DNA of 64,000 bases from DASRBN01 sp035294305 (GTDB lineage Bacteria > Chloroflexota > Ktedonobacteria > Ktedonobacterales > Ktedonobacteraceae), in the NCBI GenBank assembly GCA_035294305.1, contig DATGLD010000043.1, forward strand, positions 4,740 to 68,739, read 5' to 3'. Position 1 is the stretch's first letter; each line of letters begins with the position of its first letter. The translations under genes were made by a program, and so were the position numbers. Positions 51,856-60,044 of this stretch are shown here, piece after piece. The notes beneath the pieces are model-generated. The model saw only the letters and a program-made list of their open reading frames with translations. It searched no databases and had not been told where the DNA came from.

Positions 51856-53361
51856 TCACAATGAGCGGATCTTCTCTGGTACAGAGGACACCGTCTGCCG
51901 CTGTTTTTCATGCTCTCCCGTAGAGGAGGCGATAGTATCTCCTGATACTTCTGGTGAAGCACTCGTTCCTGCCTGCTCGCTCTGACGAGGTGCCCTTTTG
52001 AAAAGTACTTTCGTCAGTATACGCGGGCTAAACAGTGCCGTTGGAGGCTTGATTGCCTGCAAAACTTGATAGAGGAGTAACGTTACCCGCGGGTCGAACG
52101 TTGAGAGTTCGTGAACGCGACGTGCATAGCGGTTCAGGAGGTTGACGCCGAGGGGTCTGTTCCCTTGCGTCTCAGGATGACGGAAATCTTCGCTCGCCGC
52201 TAGCAGCCAGAAGGTATCTACAATCTTCGTGATCTTCTTCTGGAAACGGCGCGAGAAACCGGTGATATCTCCACGTGGATGACGCTCTCGTTGCCGGTAC
52301 AGCAGAGTATTGAGCGTTTCTGCTTCCAGGGCCGCTGCCGTCATACCCTGTCCGTAGACAGGATTGAAGCTGCACACGGCATCGCCCAAGGCCACGAAAC
52401 CCTCTGGGAAGCGAGCGAGACGTTCATAGTGACGTCGACGATTGGCAGGAAACTTATGAATGGCAATCGGCGTCAATGGCTCGGCATCTTGAATCGCCTC
52501 ATAGAGGTCAGGTTGCGGCAAGCTACGAGCAAAGGCGAGAAAGCCAGCCTCATCGTCGGGTGGATAGTCCCGTATCCAGCCGATCATTGTCACGATCCAG
52601 CGATTCCCTTCGATAGGAGCGAGAACGCCAGCCCGTTTCCCGGCGGGAGGAGTCGAGTAGACAGCCAGAACGTTGTGGTCAAAGTTATTGTACTCAGGGC
52701 GCCGGTAGATACGTGTTGCATAGCCGACATCGACCTTGATTGTGTTTTCCTCTACTGTATCATAGCCAAGAGCGGCCAGCCACTGAGGGGTCTGCGAGCC
52801 GCGTCCGCTGGCGTCCACGATGAGATCGGCGGAAAGTACTTCTTCGTGCGGCTCACCCTGGCGATGACGTATCTGAACTCCAGTAATCTGTGTTGCATCA
52901 TCAGTGGCACAGAGCTTGACCACATCGCAGGCATCGAGAAAGCGCACATTGCTTCTCGCCGCTACCCGCTCACGCACATGTCCTTCCAGCAGGGGGCGGC
53001 TCTGACTGTAGAATGTGATGCCGCTTCTGAAGCGAGGTTTCCACGCGCCAAAATTATACCAGTGGAAGTCGGCCACTGTATCAATGGCGATGCTTCCATC
53101 TTGAAGAAGTGCGGGAAAGAGGTCTGGAAAGAGGTCCTGCAGAATAGATGCACCCCTGTGCAGCAATATATGAACATGCCGACCTTGTGGCACACCCTTG
53201 CGAGCCTGCACCTCCTGTGGAAGCTGATCGCGCTCGATTACCGTTACCTGCTCGAAATGCTCGGATAGGACGCGACTGGCCAGGAGCCCTGCCATACTGG
53301 CGCCGATAACCACGGCATGCTGGCCGCCGAAGCCGCTTCGTGATGATTGCTGGTTACTCAT
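51856..53361 (-). CDS. FAD-dependent monooxygenase/epoxidase
   Basis: 501 aa. Rossmann FAD motif VVIGASMAGLLASRVLSEHF, acidic ribose ligand in VTVIERD, second-site motif LIVDASGRGSQTPQWL and FVALGDAVCSFNPVYGQGMT complete a group A flavoprotein hydroxylase. The sequence style (GVPQGRHVHILLHRG) is shared with LasC-like polyether epoxidases and related tailoring enzymes. AAGGGAG lies 6 nt before the ATG. Precedes the acyl-CoA ligase in an operon. Upstream lies the conserved element also found before the Vgb gene. Confidence 0.9.
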   Translation of the reverse strand: MSNQQSSRSGFGGQHAVVIGASMAGLLASRVLSEHFEQVTVIERDQLPQEVQARKGVPQGRHVHILLHRGASILQDLFPDLFPALLQDGSIAIDTVADFHWYNFGAWKPRFRSGITFYSQSRPLLEGHVRERVAARSNVRFLDACDVVKLCATDDATQITGVQIRHRQGEPHEEVLSADLIVDASGRGSQTPQWLAALGYDTVEENTIKVDVGYATRIYRRPEYNNFDHNVLAVYSTPPAGKRAGVLAPIEGNRWIVTMIGWIRDYPPDDEAGFLAFARSLPQPDLYEAIQDAEPLTPIAIHKFPANRRRHYERLARFPEGFVALGDAVCSFNPVYGQGMTAAALEAETLNTLLYRQRERHPRGDITGFSRRFQKKITKIVDTFWLLAASEDFRHPETQGNRPLGVNLLNRYARRVHELSTFDPRVTLLLYQVLQAIKPPTALFSPRILTKVLFKRAPRQSEQAGTSASPEVSGDTIASSTGEHEKQRQTVSSVPEKIRSL

Positions 53362-53543
53362 GAGTTTCTCCCTTCATTTGTGCTATGTTTTAACATCTTG
53401 TCTATCTTCTGGCTCATCCATTGAGCCGCCTGGAAGTCGGCAATGAATACCTTTCATAGAGCTTTTTCACACACATTTTCATGTGGAATTATGTAGATGA
53501 ACTGATCCACCTCTTTAAAGAGGCCTCATGGTTCTCGCGTACC

Positions 53544-53689
53544 AGAACCATTGCTCATAGTCTACCTGATGGAGGACAGTAACGCATCCGTAAAAATAAA
53601 GGATTTTCTGTGTGAGGTACAACAGGTTCGGTTCGAAAATCACCCTATAGAATTACAGGGAGGCAGAGCAATTCTATGTGCCTTGCAGG
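53544..53689 (-). promoter_or_regulatory. Conserved upstream element, copy A (FAD/ligase operon)
   Basis: A 146-bp stretch about 185 nt before the FAD gene start aligns along its full length with 55752-55895. Shared words, in gene direction, include TCGAAC.GAACC, TACCTCAC.CA, AAAATCCT.TA.TTTTAC and CAGGTA.ACTATG.GCA.TGGTTCT. It probably holds a promoter and regulator sites. The remaining spacer 53362-53543 has no gene. Confidence 0.6.
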
Positions 53690-53699
53690 CATATAAAGC

Positions 53700-53759
53700 A
53701 GCCTGGCAGTGAGTGAGGAGAGATAATACTCACTATCTCTCCTCACTCACTGCCAGGCT
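53700..53759 (-). terminator. Hairpin after Vgb gene, 26-bp perfect stem
   Basis: Arms 53700-53725 and 53734-53759, 8-nt loop, 24 nt beyond the Vgb stop on the minus strand. It insulates the Vgb gene from the FAD operon and its copy A element. Confidence 0.8.
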
Positions 53760-53782
53760 CACAAGCCCGTCCTTCACCCCAT

Positions 53783-55648
53783 TTAGGGAAAGACACGACC
53801 AATCTTGTTCGCGGTCAACTCGGTGAACCAGAGGTTGCCATCAGAGCCGCCTGTGATTTCAAAAGGCCCACTCGTGGAGTTGGGGAAGGTAAACTCGGTG
53901 ACCTGACCACTCGGAGTGATGCGTCCAAGATCGTTTGTGTTGGTTTCGGCAAACCAGAGGTTGCCATCAGAGCCTACCGTAATGCCAGCCAGCTGGACTT
54001 TGCTGGTGGGTACCCGATACTCGGTGACCTGGCCGCCGGTGGTGATGCGTCCAATGTTATTCCCAAACTGCTCGGTGAACCACAGCGCACCATCAGGCCC
54101 TGGAACGATGTCATACGGAGAACTGTTGGCCGTGGGAATGGAGTACTCGGTAATCTGACCACTGGTGGTGATGCGTCCGATCTTGCTCACATTCAGCTCG
54201 GTGAACCACAAGGCTCCATCTGAACCTGCCGCGATACTCCACGGACCACTGAAGGCGTTGGGGAGGGCGTACTCGGTGATTTTGCCACTGATGGTGATGC
54301 GTCCGATCTTGTTAGCCCCGCCGTTGTACTCGGTGAACCAGAGGGCTCCATCTGGGCCGGTCGTGATACCTTCAGCTCCACTTGCGGCGGTAGGGAGCTT
54401 GAACTGGGTAATCGTACCGCTGGTGGTGATGCGTCCAATCTTGTTCGCATTCGACTCGGTGAACCAGAGGGCCTTGTCGGGACCAGCGGTGATGTACCAG
54501 GTGCCACTGTTGGCCGTCGGTATCTTGAACTGCGTGATCTTGCCAGTAGGGGTAATGCGCCCGATCCTGTTCCCTTTCGACTCGGCGAACCAGAGGTTGC
54601 CATCGGGACCCCTGGTGATGCCTACCGGCGCGCTATTGGCGGTTTTGATAGTGAACTGATTGAACTGATTGAACATGGTATTGGCGAGGCCGATCTGACT
54701 CGCTCGAAACTCCGTGAACCAGAGGTGGTTGTCTGATCCGAGGGTGATATTCGTTGGCTGGCTGGTAGCACCACTCGGAACGGCATACTGGGTGAGGTTG
54801 CCAGCGAGAGTGAGGCGTCCGATGTATCCGCTCTGCTCGGCGAACCAGAAGTCACCGTCAGCGCCAACCGTGATGCCAACCGGACTGCCGTTGACAGCGT
54901 ATGTCTTGAGAAATTGACCGGAAGGGTTCAAGGACTGCACCTGGCCCGCGTCGGCCTCAGTAAACCAGAGGTTGCCATCAGGGCCGGTAATGATGCTCGC
55001 AGGTCCACTATCGGCTGTAGGAACCGCGTACTCGGTGATCTGACCACCAGTGAGATGCCCGATGGCATTGCCGGTATCCTCGGTAAACCAGATACTGCCA
55101 TCCGTACTCGCCGTGATGCCACCTGGTGAACTGCCAGGAGTAGCCTGGAACTCATAGAGGAAGTTGCCATTGGTATCGATGGCTCCTACCCGGCTCGTGT
55201 TGGTCTCGGTAAACCAGAGAGCGCCATCGTAGCCAGCCGTGATTTCCTCCGGAATGCTGTTCGGAGTGGGCAACGGATACTCGGTGATCTGGCCACCGGT
55301 GGTGATCCGTCCGATCTTGTTGCCGCTGGTCTCGGTGAACCACAGGTTGTTATCAGGACCAACCGTGATGCCTTGTGGATTGCCGCCATTGGGCAGCGGG
55401 TACTCGGTGAACTGGCCGGTGGTAGAGATGCGTGCGATCTTGTTACCCTCAATCTCGGTAAACCAGCTGGCTCCATCGGGTCCTCTGACGATATCGCCAG
55501 GGAAACTGTCGGCAGTGGGAATTTTGAATTCACTGATCGGGCCGGATGCTGCCTGGGCAATGGAACCGTGCAGGCCCAGCACTCCAAGCAGTGCAACGAC
55601 AATGAAACTTAGCTTGATGAACTGCATACAAAAATGAGATACTCGCAT
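53783..55648 (-). CDS. Secreted Vgb/streptogramin-lyase-like protein, 14 blades
   Basis: 621 aa with signal peptide (FIKLSFIVVALLGVLGLHG, cleavage near AQAA). The rest is about 14 repeats of ~42 aa of the form ITxGPDGALWFTExxxNKIG followed by RITTSGxITEYxLPTANSGP, as in virginiamycin B lyase propellers, each with WFTE or WFAE. Vgb lyase is a seven-blade cytosolic enzyme; 14 blades fit two propellers in tandem, and export makes antibiotic lysis inside the cell unlikely. Whether the catalytic His and Glu of Vgb are present could not be established. Start ATG 55648 has AAAGGA and is preferred to the upstream 55795. Confidence 0.85.
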   Translation of the reverse strand: MRVSHFCMQFIKLSFIVVALLGVLGLHGSIAQAASGPISEFKIPTADSFPGDIVRGPDGASWFTEIEGNKIARISTTGQFTEYPLPNGGNPQGITVGPDNNLWFTETSGNKIGRITTGGQITEYPLPTPNSIPEEITAGYDGALWFTETNTSRVGAIDTNGNFLYEFQATPGSSPGGITASTDGSIWFTEDTGNAIGHLTGGQITEYAVPTADSGPASIITGPDGNLWFTEADAGQVQSLNPSGQFLKTYAVNGSPVGITVGADGDFWFAEQSGYIGRLTLAGNLTQYAVPSGATSQPTNITLGSDNHLWFTEFRASQIGLANTMFNQFNQFTIKTANSAPVGITRGPDGNLWFAESKGNRIGRITPTGKITQFKIPTANSGTWYITAGPDKALWFTESNANKIGRITTSGTITQFKLPTAASGAEGITTGPDGALWFTEYNGGANKIGRITISGKITEYALPNAFSGPWSIAAGSDGALWFTELNVSKIGRITTSGQITEYSIPTANSSPYDIVPGPDGALWFTEQFGNNIGRITTGGQVTEYRVPTSKVQLAGITVGSDGNLWFAETNTNDLGRITPSGQVTEFTFPNSTSGPFEITGGSDGNLWFTELTANKIGRVFP

Positions 55649-55751
55649 TGTGTTTTCCTTTCTGAATCTTTTGAAGCTTCGCTCAAAAATTCTTTCAGTA
55701 GAGAGACTTTTATTTTCACTGCAAAGAAGTCGCCTCGCGATTCTCTCAGTG

Positions 55752-55895
55752 AGAACCACTGCCCATAGTTTACCTGGAGGCGGTCCATAGTACATCTGTA
55801 AAAGTAGAGGATTTTTGCGTGAGGTATATGGGTTCAGTTCGAGAATCCCCCTGTAGAATTAGAGGGAAGCATGATTTTCCCTCGTGCCTTGTAGG
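55752..55895 (-). promoter_or_regulatory. Conserved upstream element, copy B (Vgb gene)
   Basis: Second copy of the 145-bp element, about 105 nt upstream of the Vgb start, between it and the 3' end of the LuxR/NB-ARC gene. Presence of the same element before two neighbouring units suggests shared control. Confidence 0.6.
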
Positions 55896-55941
55896 AGTGT
55901 GGAAAATGTCAGAGGGGTAGTAAAGGAAGAGAAGTCAGGCG

Positions 55942-58551
55942 CTAGAGGAGATGCTGCTCGATAGCAGCGCGAGTAGCAGCGGTGCGTGAAGAGACGCTCA
56001 ATTTGCCACAAATAGACCTTACATACCAACTGACGGTGCCAGAACTCAGGACCAGCTTTTGGGCTATCTGCGCATCGGTCAGTCCCTCTGCCACTAAGCG
56101 CAACACCTCTGTCTCGCGGCGCGTCAATTGATTGGGGAAGCGCGTCTTTCCATGGGTACTCGCCGGTGCAGTAGCCACCTGCCTGGTGAAGGAAACTGGC
56201 TCCTGGGCGGTCAGTGCTTGTTGTGGTGACATGGTCCGCCCCTCTTCCAACGCCGCGGTAAAGGCTTTTTCTCCCAGGATAGCGCGTGCCGTGGTTTGTG
56301 CCTGCTCGTCACGGGCATGCATCGCCTGGGGTAGCGACGCGTTCTGGTGCTGATGCATTGTTTGGGCAGCTCCCCATAGGCGTGCCGCCCAGACAGGCTG
56401 TCCTTGCGCAGTTACCACAATTGCTAATGCCTCCAGGCACGAGGCAATTAACCCACGATGTTCTAACGGAATGGCAATGGTCAAGCCTTCCTCATAGAGG
56501 GTGTGGGCCTGCGCATAATCCTCCTGCAATGCCATCACACTTGCCAGGAAGAAGAACGAGCGGGCGACACTTTGTCGATGTCCCACCTCCTGGTTGATTC
56601 GCAGGCTCTCGGTAAAGTGATCGCTGGCACTGGCCGCGTCCCCTTGCTCAAAAGCTACTTGTCCCAGGAGGCTGTGCGCATAGGCCAGTCCGCCCTTGCT
56701 GTCCGCCTTCCGGCACAGGGCCAGGCCCTCCTCTAATAAGGGCCGTGCTCGCGTATACTCTCCCTGGATAATCAGGTCGTGTGCCATGTAAAGCAACGGC
56801 CATGCGATATCTCCTGGGTAGCCCAGCCTCCTCAGGAGCACCAGGCTCTCCTCAAAGAGTTGAGAGGCTCTGGCATACTCATGCTGGAAAGAGGCTGCAC
56901 GCGCCAGGACAATGAGGAAGTACGCGGCCCACCAGGGGTGGCCTTCCCTTCTGAGGAGAGCGAGAGATTCCTCAGCCAGGGTGAGGATGTGCGCAGACTG
57001 GCGATGATGCAAGGCGACTCCTATCTGAACAGCGAGGACATGGACGATCCCTTTCTGATCTGCGAGCTGCTGGAAGAGGGTGAGAGCCTCTCCACAGAGT
57101 TGTTCTGCCCGCACATAATCGCCCTGATATGAGGCGAGCAGAGCCGTTGCGGAGAGCGCTTTCGCCCGCACAGATGCCTCACTCTTCTCTGAGGCCCCTA
57201 AGACACGCTCAAGGAAGGTACGCCCTTCATGCAGGCGCCCTCGCACACTCCAGAATCTCCACAATGCCCAACCTAAACGCGCCGCCGTCTCAATGCCATT
57301 TTCTGCCCACTCACCTTGGTATTCCAGGGTCCATTGCAGGGCGGCTCGCAGATTCTCCTGCTCTCGTTCTATTATCTCGAACCAGTTGCCTGCCTCGGGG
57401 CTGAATTGATACAGTGCGGCCTCCTCCGCTAACTGCAAGTAATAGGCCGCGTGTGCTTGCCGCGTCACTTCCAGCTCTCCCTGCTCCTGTAGGCATGCCA
57501 GGCCATACTCACGGACCGTCTCGAGCATGAGCAGGCGCGGCTCCTCGGCCTCCATCTCCGTTTGCTGCAACAGGCTCTTGTCGAGCAATGATACCACCCC
57601 GTCCAACACCTCCATCCTCTGATGGCTGGCTGTAGCGTCTGCAAAAGATGTAGAGCGCACCCTTTGTGCTACAGCTTCTGCAGCCTGCAAACTGCAACCC
57701 CCTACAAAGATCGAGAGCAAACGGAAGAGGTGTTGCTCCTGGGTGGTAAGCAGGTCGTAGCTCCATTGCAACGTGTTGTGCAACGTTTGCTGCCGTGCCG
57801 GCAGGTCTTGCTTCCCGCCGGTCAGCACCTGGAGCCGGGACTCGAGGCGCTTAAGTAGGTCGTGGGGAGGAAGCAATTTAATGCGAGCTGCGGCCAGTTC
57901 GACGGCCAGGGGCAAGCCTTCGAGACGAGCACAGATAGCCGCAATGGTGCGGGCATTGGCAGCAGTCAACTGAAAGTCAGATCGAATAGCTTGCGCCCTC
58001 TGCAAGAAGAGGCTCACCGTTGAAATCTGTGCCAGGTCCTCGTTCGTGGGAAGCTGCCGGAGATCAGGCACGGCCAGGGGAGAGACCATGAACTCGTATT
58101 CACCCTGAATACGTAAGGCCGCCCGACTGGTCACAAGCACGTGCAACTGAGGACAGGATGCTAACAGGCCGGCCACTTGTGGAGCCGCCGCCACCACCTG
58201 CTCGAAGTTGTCGAGGAGCAGCAGCAGATGCTGGTCGCGCAGATATGCTCGCATTTGCTCGAGTAAGGGGCGATCTCCAGCTTCCCAGAGCCCTAACGTC
58301 TGAGCAATGGTCGCCATAACCAGGCTGGGGTCACTGACCGGGGCCAGGGAGACGAAGCAGACGCCATGGGCAAAGTGATCGAGCAACTCGCCAGCTACCG
58401 CCCAACCTAAGCGTGTTTTGCCAACGCCGCCCGGACCCAGAAGCGTCACGAAGCGCACTTCTGGGTCTTGTAGGAGACTACATACCGCCATTACCTCGCG
58501 CTTCCGGCCAATGAGTGGGGTAAGGGGAGTCGTCAGGGTATAGGCGAGCAA
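55942..58551 (-). CDS. LuxR-family regulator with NB-ARC ATPase and TPR domains
   Basis: 869 aa. N-terminal ATPase with Walker A GPGGVGKTRLGWAVA near 39, LLLLDNFEQV (Walker B), VTSRAALRI and GLPLAVELAAARI, as in AfsR/SARP-type and STAND regulators. A long helical TPR region (about 370-760; e.g. AYAHSLLGQVAFEQGDAASA) is followed by a LuxR HTH (TRRETEVLRLVAEGLTDAQI and WYVRSICGKL) at about 805-865. Such STAND proteins act as ligand-gated switches. Direct targets may be the two copies of the upstream element nearby. The start at ATG 58551 has no strong ribosome binding site. Confidence 0.9.
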   Translation of the reverse strand: MLAYTLTTPLTPLIGRKREVMAVCSLLQDPEVRFVTLLGPGGVGKTRLGWAVAGELLDHFAHGVCFVSLAPVSDPSLVMATIAQTLGLWEAGDRPLLEQMRAYLRDQHLLLLLDNFEQVVAAAPQVAGLLASCPQLHVLVTSRAALRIQGEYEFMVSPLAVPDLRQLPTNEDLAQISTVSLFLQRAQAIRSDFQLTAANARTIAAICARLEGLPLAVELAAARIKLLPPHDLLKRLESRLQVLTGGKQDLPARQQTLHNTLQWSYDLLTTQEQHLFRLLSIFVGGCSLQAAEAVAQRVRSTSFADATASHQRMEVLDGVVSLLDKSLLQQTEMEAEEPRLLMLETVREYGLACLQEQGELEVTRQAHAAYYLQLAEEAALYQFSPEAGNWFEIIEREQENLRAALQWTLEYQGEWAENGIETAARLGWALWRFWSVRGRLHEGRTFLERVLGASEKSEASVRAKALSATALLASYQGDYVRAEQLCGEALTLFQQLADQKGIVHVLAVQIGVALHHRQSAHILTLAEESLALLRREGHPWWAAYFLIVLARAASFQHEYARASQLFEESLVLLRRLGYPGDIAWPLLYMAHDLIIQGEYTRARPLLEEGLALCRKADSKGGLAYAHSLLGQVAFEQGDAASASDHFTESLRINQEVGHRQSVARSFFFLASVMALQEDYAQAHTLYEEGLTIAIPLEHRGLIASCLEALAIVVTAQGQPVWAARLWGAAQTMHQHQNASLPQAMHARDEQAQTTARAILGEKAFTAALEEGRTMSPQQALTAQEPVSFTRQVATAPASTHGKTRFPNQLTRRETEVLRLVAEGLTDAQIAQKLVLSSGTVSWYVRSICGKLSVSSRTAATRAAIEQHLL

Positions 58552-58829
58552 GGGATCGCGGCGTGCCTGGCCAGTACGTAAAGCGCTGATAGGGTCCTGG
58601 ATAGTCGCTGCTCCTTTTCGTGTTTTCCTTACAAGTATCGGGGTACAGTAAAGAACTGTTACTGGCTAGTATATCATATACTTAAGGCGAGCCGCAGTAA
58701 CTTCGACAATAGCAAGATAGCAATCTCACTTCACATTCCCTCGTTTCACAAGCATCTCTCGCCCCTTTCATGCAGCTAAGCCACTTCAACTGAGCCGACG
58801 GACTTCTGGGGAATCACCAGGCAAACATC

Positions 58830-58860
58830 ACTTGCAATTCACAAGTAAAAATGATATACT
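58830..58860 (+). promoter_or_regulatory. hxlR promoter with overlapping palindromic operator
   Basis: Operator ACTTGCAATTCACAAGT (58830-58846) contains the -35 TTGCAA (58832-58837); 17 nt on is TATACT (58855-58860). A regulator bound here would block the -35. The same palindrome lies before the MFS gene. The spacer 58552-58829 shows no gene. Confidence 0.75.
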
Positions 58861-58964
58861 TTACCGAAACTAACAAGCAAATTTGGAAAGAGTTACGTGG
58901 GAGTTTTGCAGCATGTTTTCCTGGATGGCCGTCACCTTCCAGAGAAAGTGAATGAGGCGAGAGT

Positions 58965-59423
58965 ATGAAGCATACACATCAGAAACGCTCGGCCTGTCCG
59001 ATCAACTTTGCTTTAGAGACGTTTGGCGATCCTTGGTCGCTGTTAATAATTCGCGATATCGTCTACTTTGGCAAGAAAACCTATGGGGAGTTTCTGGCCT
59101 CGGAAGAAGGGATGGCGACCAATATCCTTGCCAGCCGTCTCGCTCACCTGGAACAACAGGGCATTCTGGTGAAAAAACCGTCTGAGAAAGATAAGCGCAA
59201 AGATGAGTATGTGCTGACGGAAAAAGGACTCGATCTCATCCCCGTCCTTGTGGAGATGGCGAACTGGAGTGCCGAACATGATCCACATACCGGCGCCCCT
59301 CCCGCCTGGATTGCCCTGATGAAGGCCGACAGGGAGAACATGATCCAGCGCATTCGTGAAACGGTGCAAAGCGGCGGCTCTGTCTTTGTCGGCGAGAAGA
59401 GTCTTCTAAGTCAACTTGTCTAG
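58965..59423 (+). CDS. HxlR-family transcriptional regulator
   Basis: 152 aa winged-helix protein: CPINFALETFGDPWSLLIIR, then FLASEEGMATNILASRLAHL and YVLTEKGLDLIPVLVEMANW. The N-terminal Cys directly before PI is the position that senses oxidants or electrophiles in HxlR members such as HypR and YodB. The same operator before its own promoter and before the MFS gene suggests that it represses both. GAGGCGAGAG precedes the ATG. Confidence 0.92.
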   Translation: MKHTHQKRSACPINFALETFGDPWSLLIIRDIVYFGKKTYGEFLASEEGMATNILASRLAHLEQQGILVKKPSEKDKRKDEYVLTEKGLDLIPVLVEMANWSAEHDPHTGAPPAWIALMKADRENMIQRIRETVQSGGSVFVGEKSLLSQLV

Positions 59424-59483
59424 GGCGAGCGCAAGGATCTGAACTGTTTAGATTCTTTGGAAGCGGCCTCGTTCGGTAAGGGT

Positions 59484-59588
59484 AGGGCGGGGGAGCTTGC
59501 TCCGCCCTGGGGTGGTGGTGGAACCAGGCTCGGATGGCTCCGAATCCTGCCCTTCCCGTCCCCAGGGCGGAGCAAGCTCCCCCGCCCT
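59484..59588. repeat. Palindromic repeat, 29-bp perfect arms
   Basis: Arms 59484-59512 and 59560-59588 are perfectly complementary, each including GGAGCTTGCTCC (or its complement), with a 47-nt loop. A third, partial copy of the arm (GAGCAAGCTCCCCCGCCC) lies at 59814-59831. Non-coding in all frames. Confidence 0.75.
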
Positions 59589-59807
59589 GACACTTTTTGT
59601 GGCGAGCAAGCGAGTGCTGTCCCGGCAAGGGCGACCACCAGGGTCCGCGCCACTCATCCCAACCGCCCCCGCCCCTACAATGACCACGGGCCGGTGCAGG
59701 GGCGTGGTCATTGTAGGGGCGGGGGAAGAGCGGCGGTGGGGTGGGGACCCTGGTGGTCGCCCTCAGGGGATGCTCCACTCCTGCCCTCACGGGAAAAAGT
59801 GTCAGGG
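59585..59807. repeat. Nested palindrome of about 220 bp, MITE-like
   Basis: Ends CCCTGACACTTTTT (59585-59598) and complement (59794-59807); inside, 19-bp perfect arms at 59628-59646 and 59745-59763, and a 22-bp perfect pair at 59665-59686 and 59704-59725. Between them are imperfect pairs. It adjoins the 29-bp palindrome and seems to interrupt a GGGCGGGGGAGCTTGCTCC-type repeat. No coding potential. Confidence 0.65.
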
Positions 59808-59923
59808 AGTGAGGGAGCAAGCTCCCCCGCCCCTACTGGTGTCCCCTCGATTACCGAAAACCTACACGTACTCTGATAATTTCCGGTTTTGTGAATGTCA
59901 GGAAGAAGATATATGTAGATGAT

Positions 59924-59940
59924 ACTTGCAAATCGCAAGT
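59924..59940 (+). promoter_or_regulatory. Palindromic operator upstream of MFS gene
   Basis: ACTTGCAAATCGCAAGT is a perfect ACTTGC-N5-GCAAGT palindrome, matching the hxlR site. A TTGTGA...TATGTA pair upstream (near 59889-59917) could be the promoter, putting the operator near its start site. Confidence 0.7.
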
Positions 59941-60044
59941 TATTTACGGAAAAGGAAAGTGTACAACCGGCGTCAAGTGTGGAAGAGGGTAGGCGTATAA
60001 GGGTGTTGTCGCTTCCTTTTGCAAGACCGGAAAGGATGAAACAC

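Noticed and set aside
59457..59922. Plus- and minus-strand ORFs in the repeat region before the MFS gene
   Set aside because: They are generated by GC-rich palindromes; composition is Pro/Arg/Gly/Ala-rich in all frames, with no start signals.
59919..60044. 42-codon N-terminal extension of the MFS transporter
   Set aside because: It would place the palindromic operator in coding sequence and adds a polar region before the usual transporter start; ATG 60045 has a good ribosome binding site.
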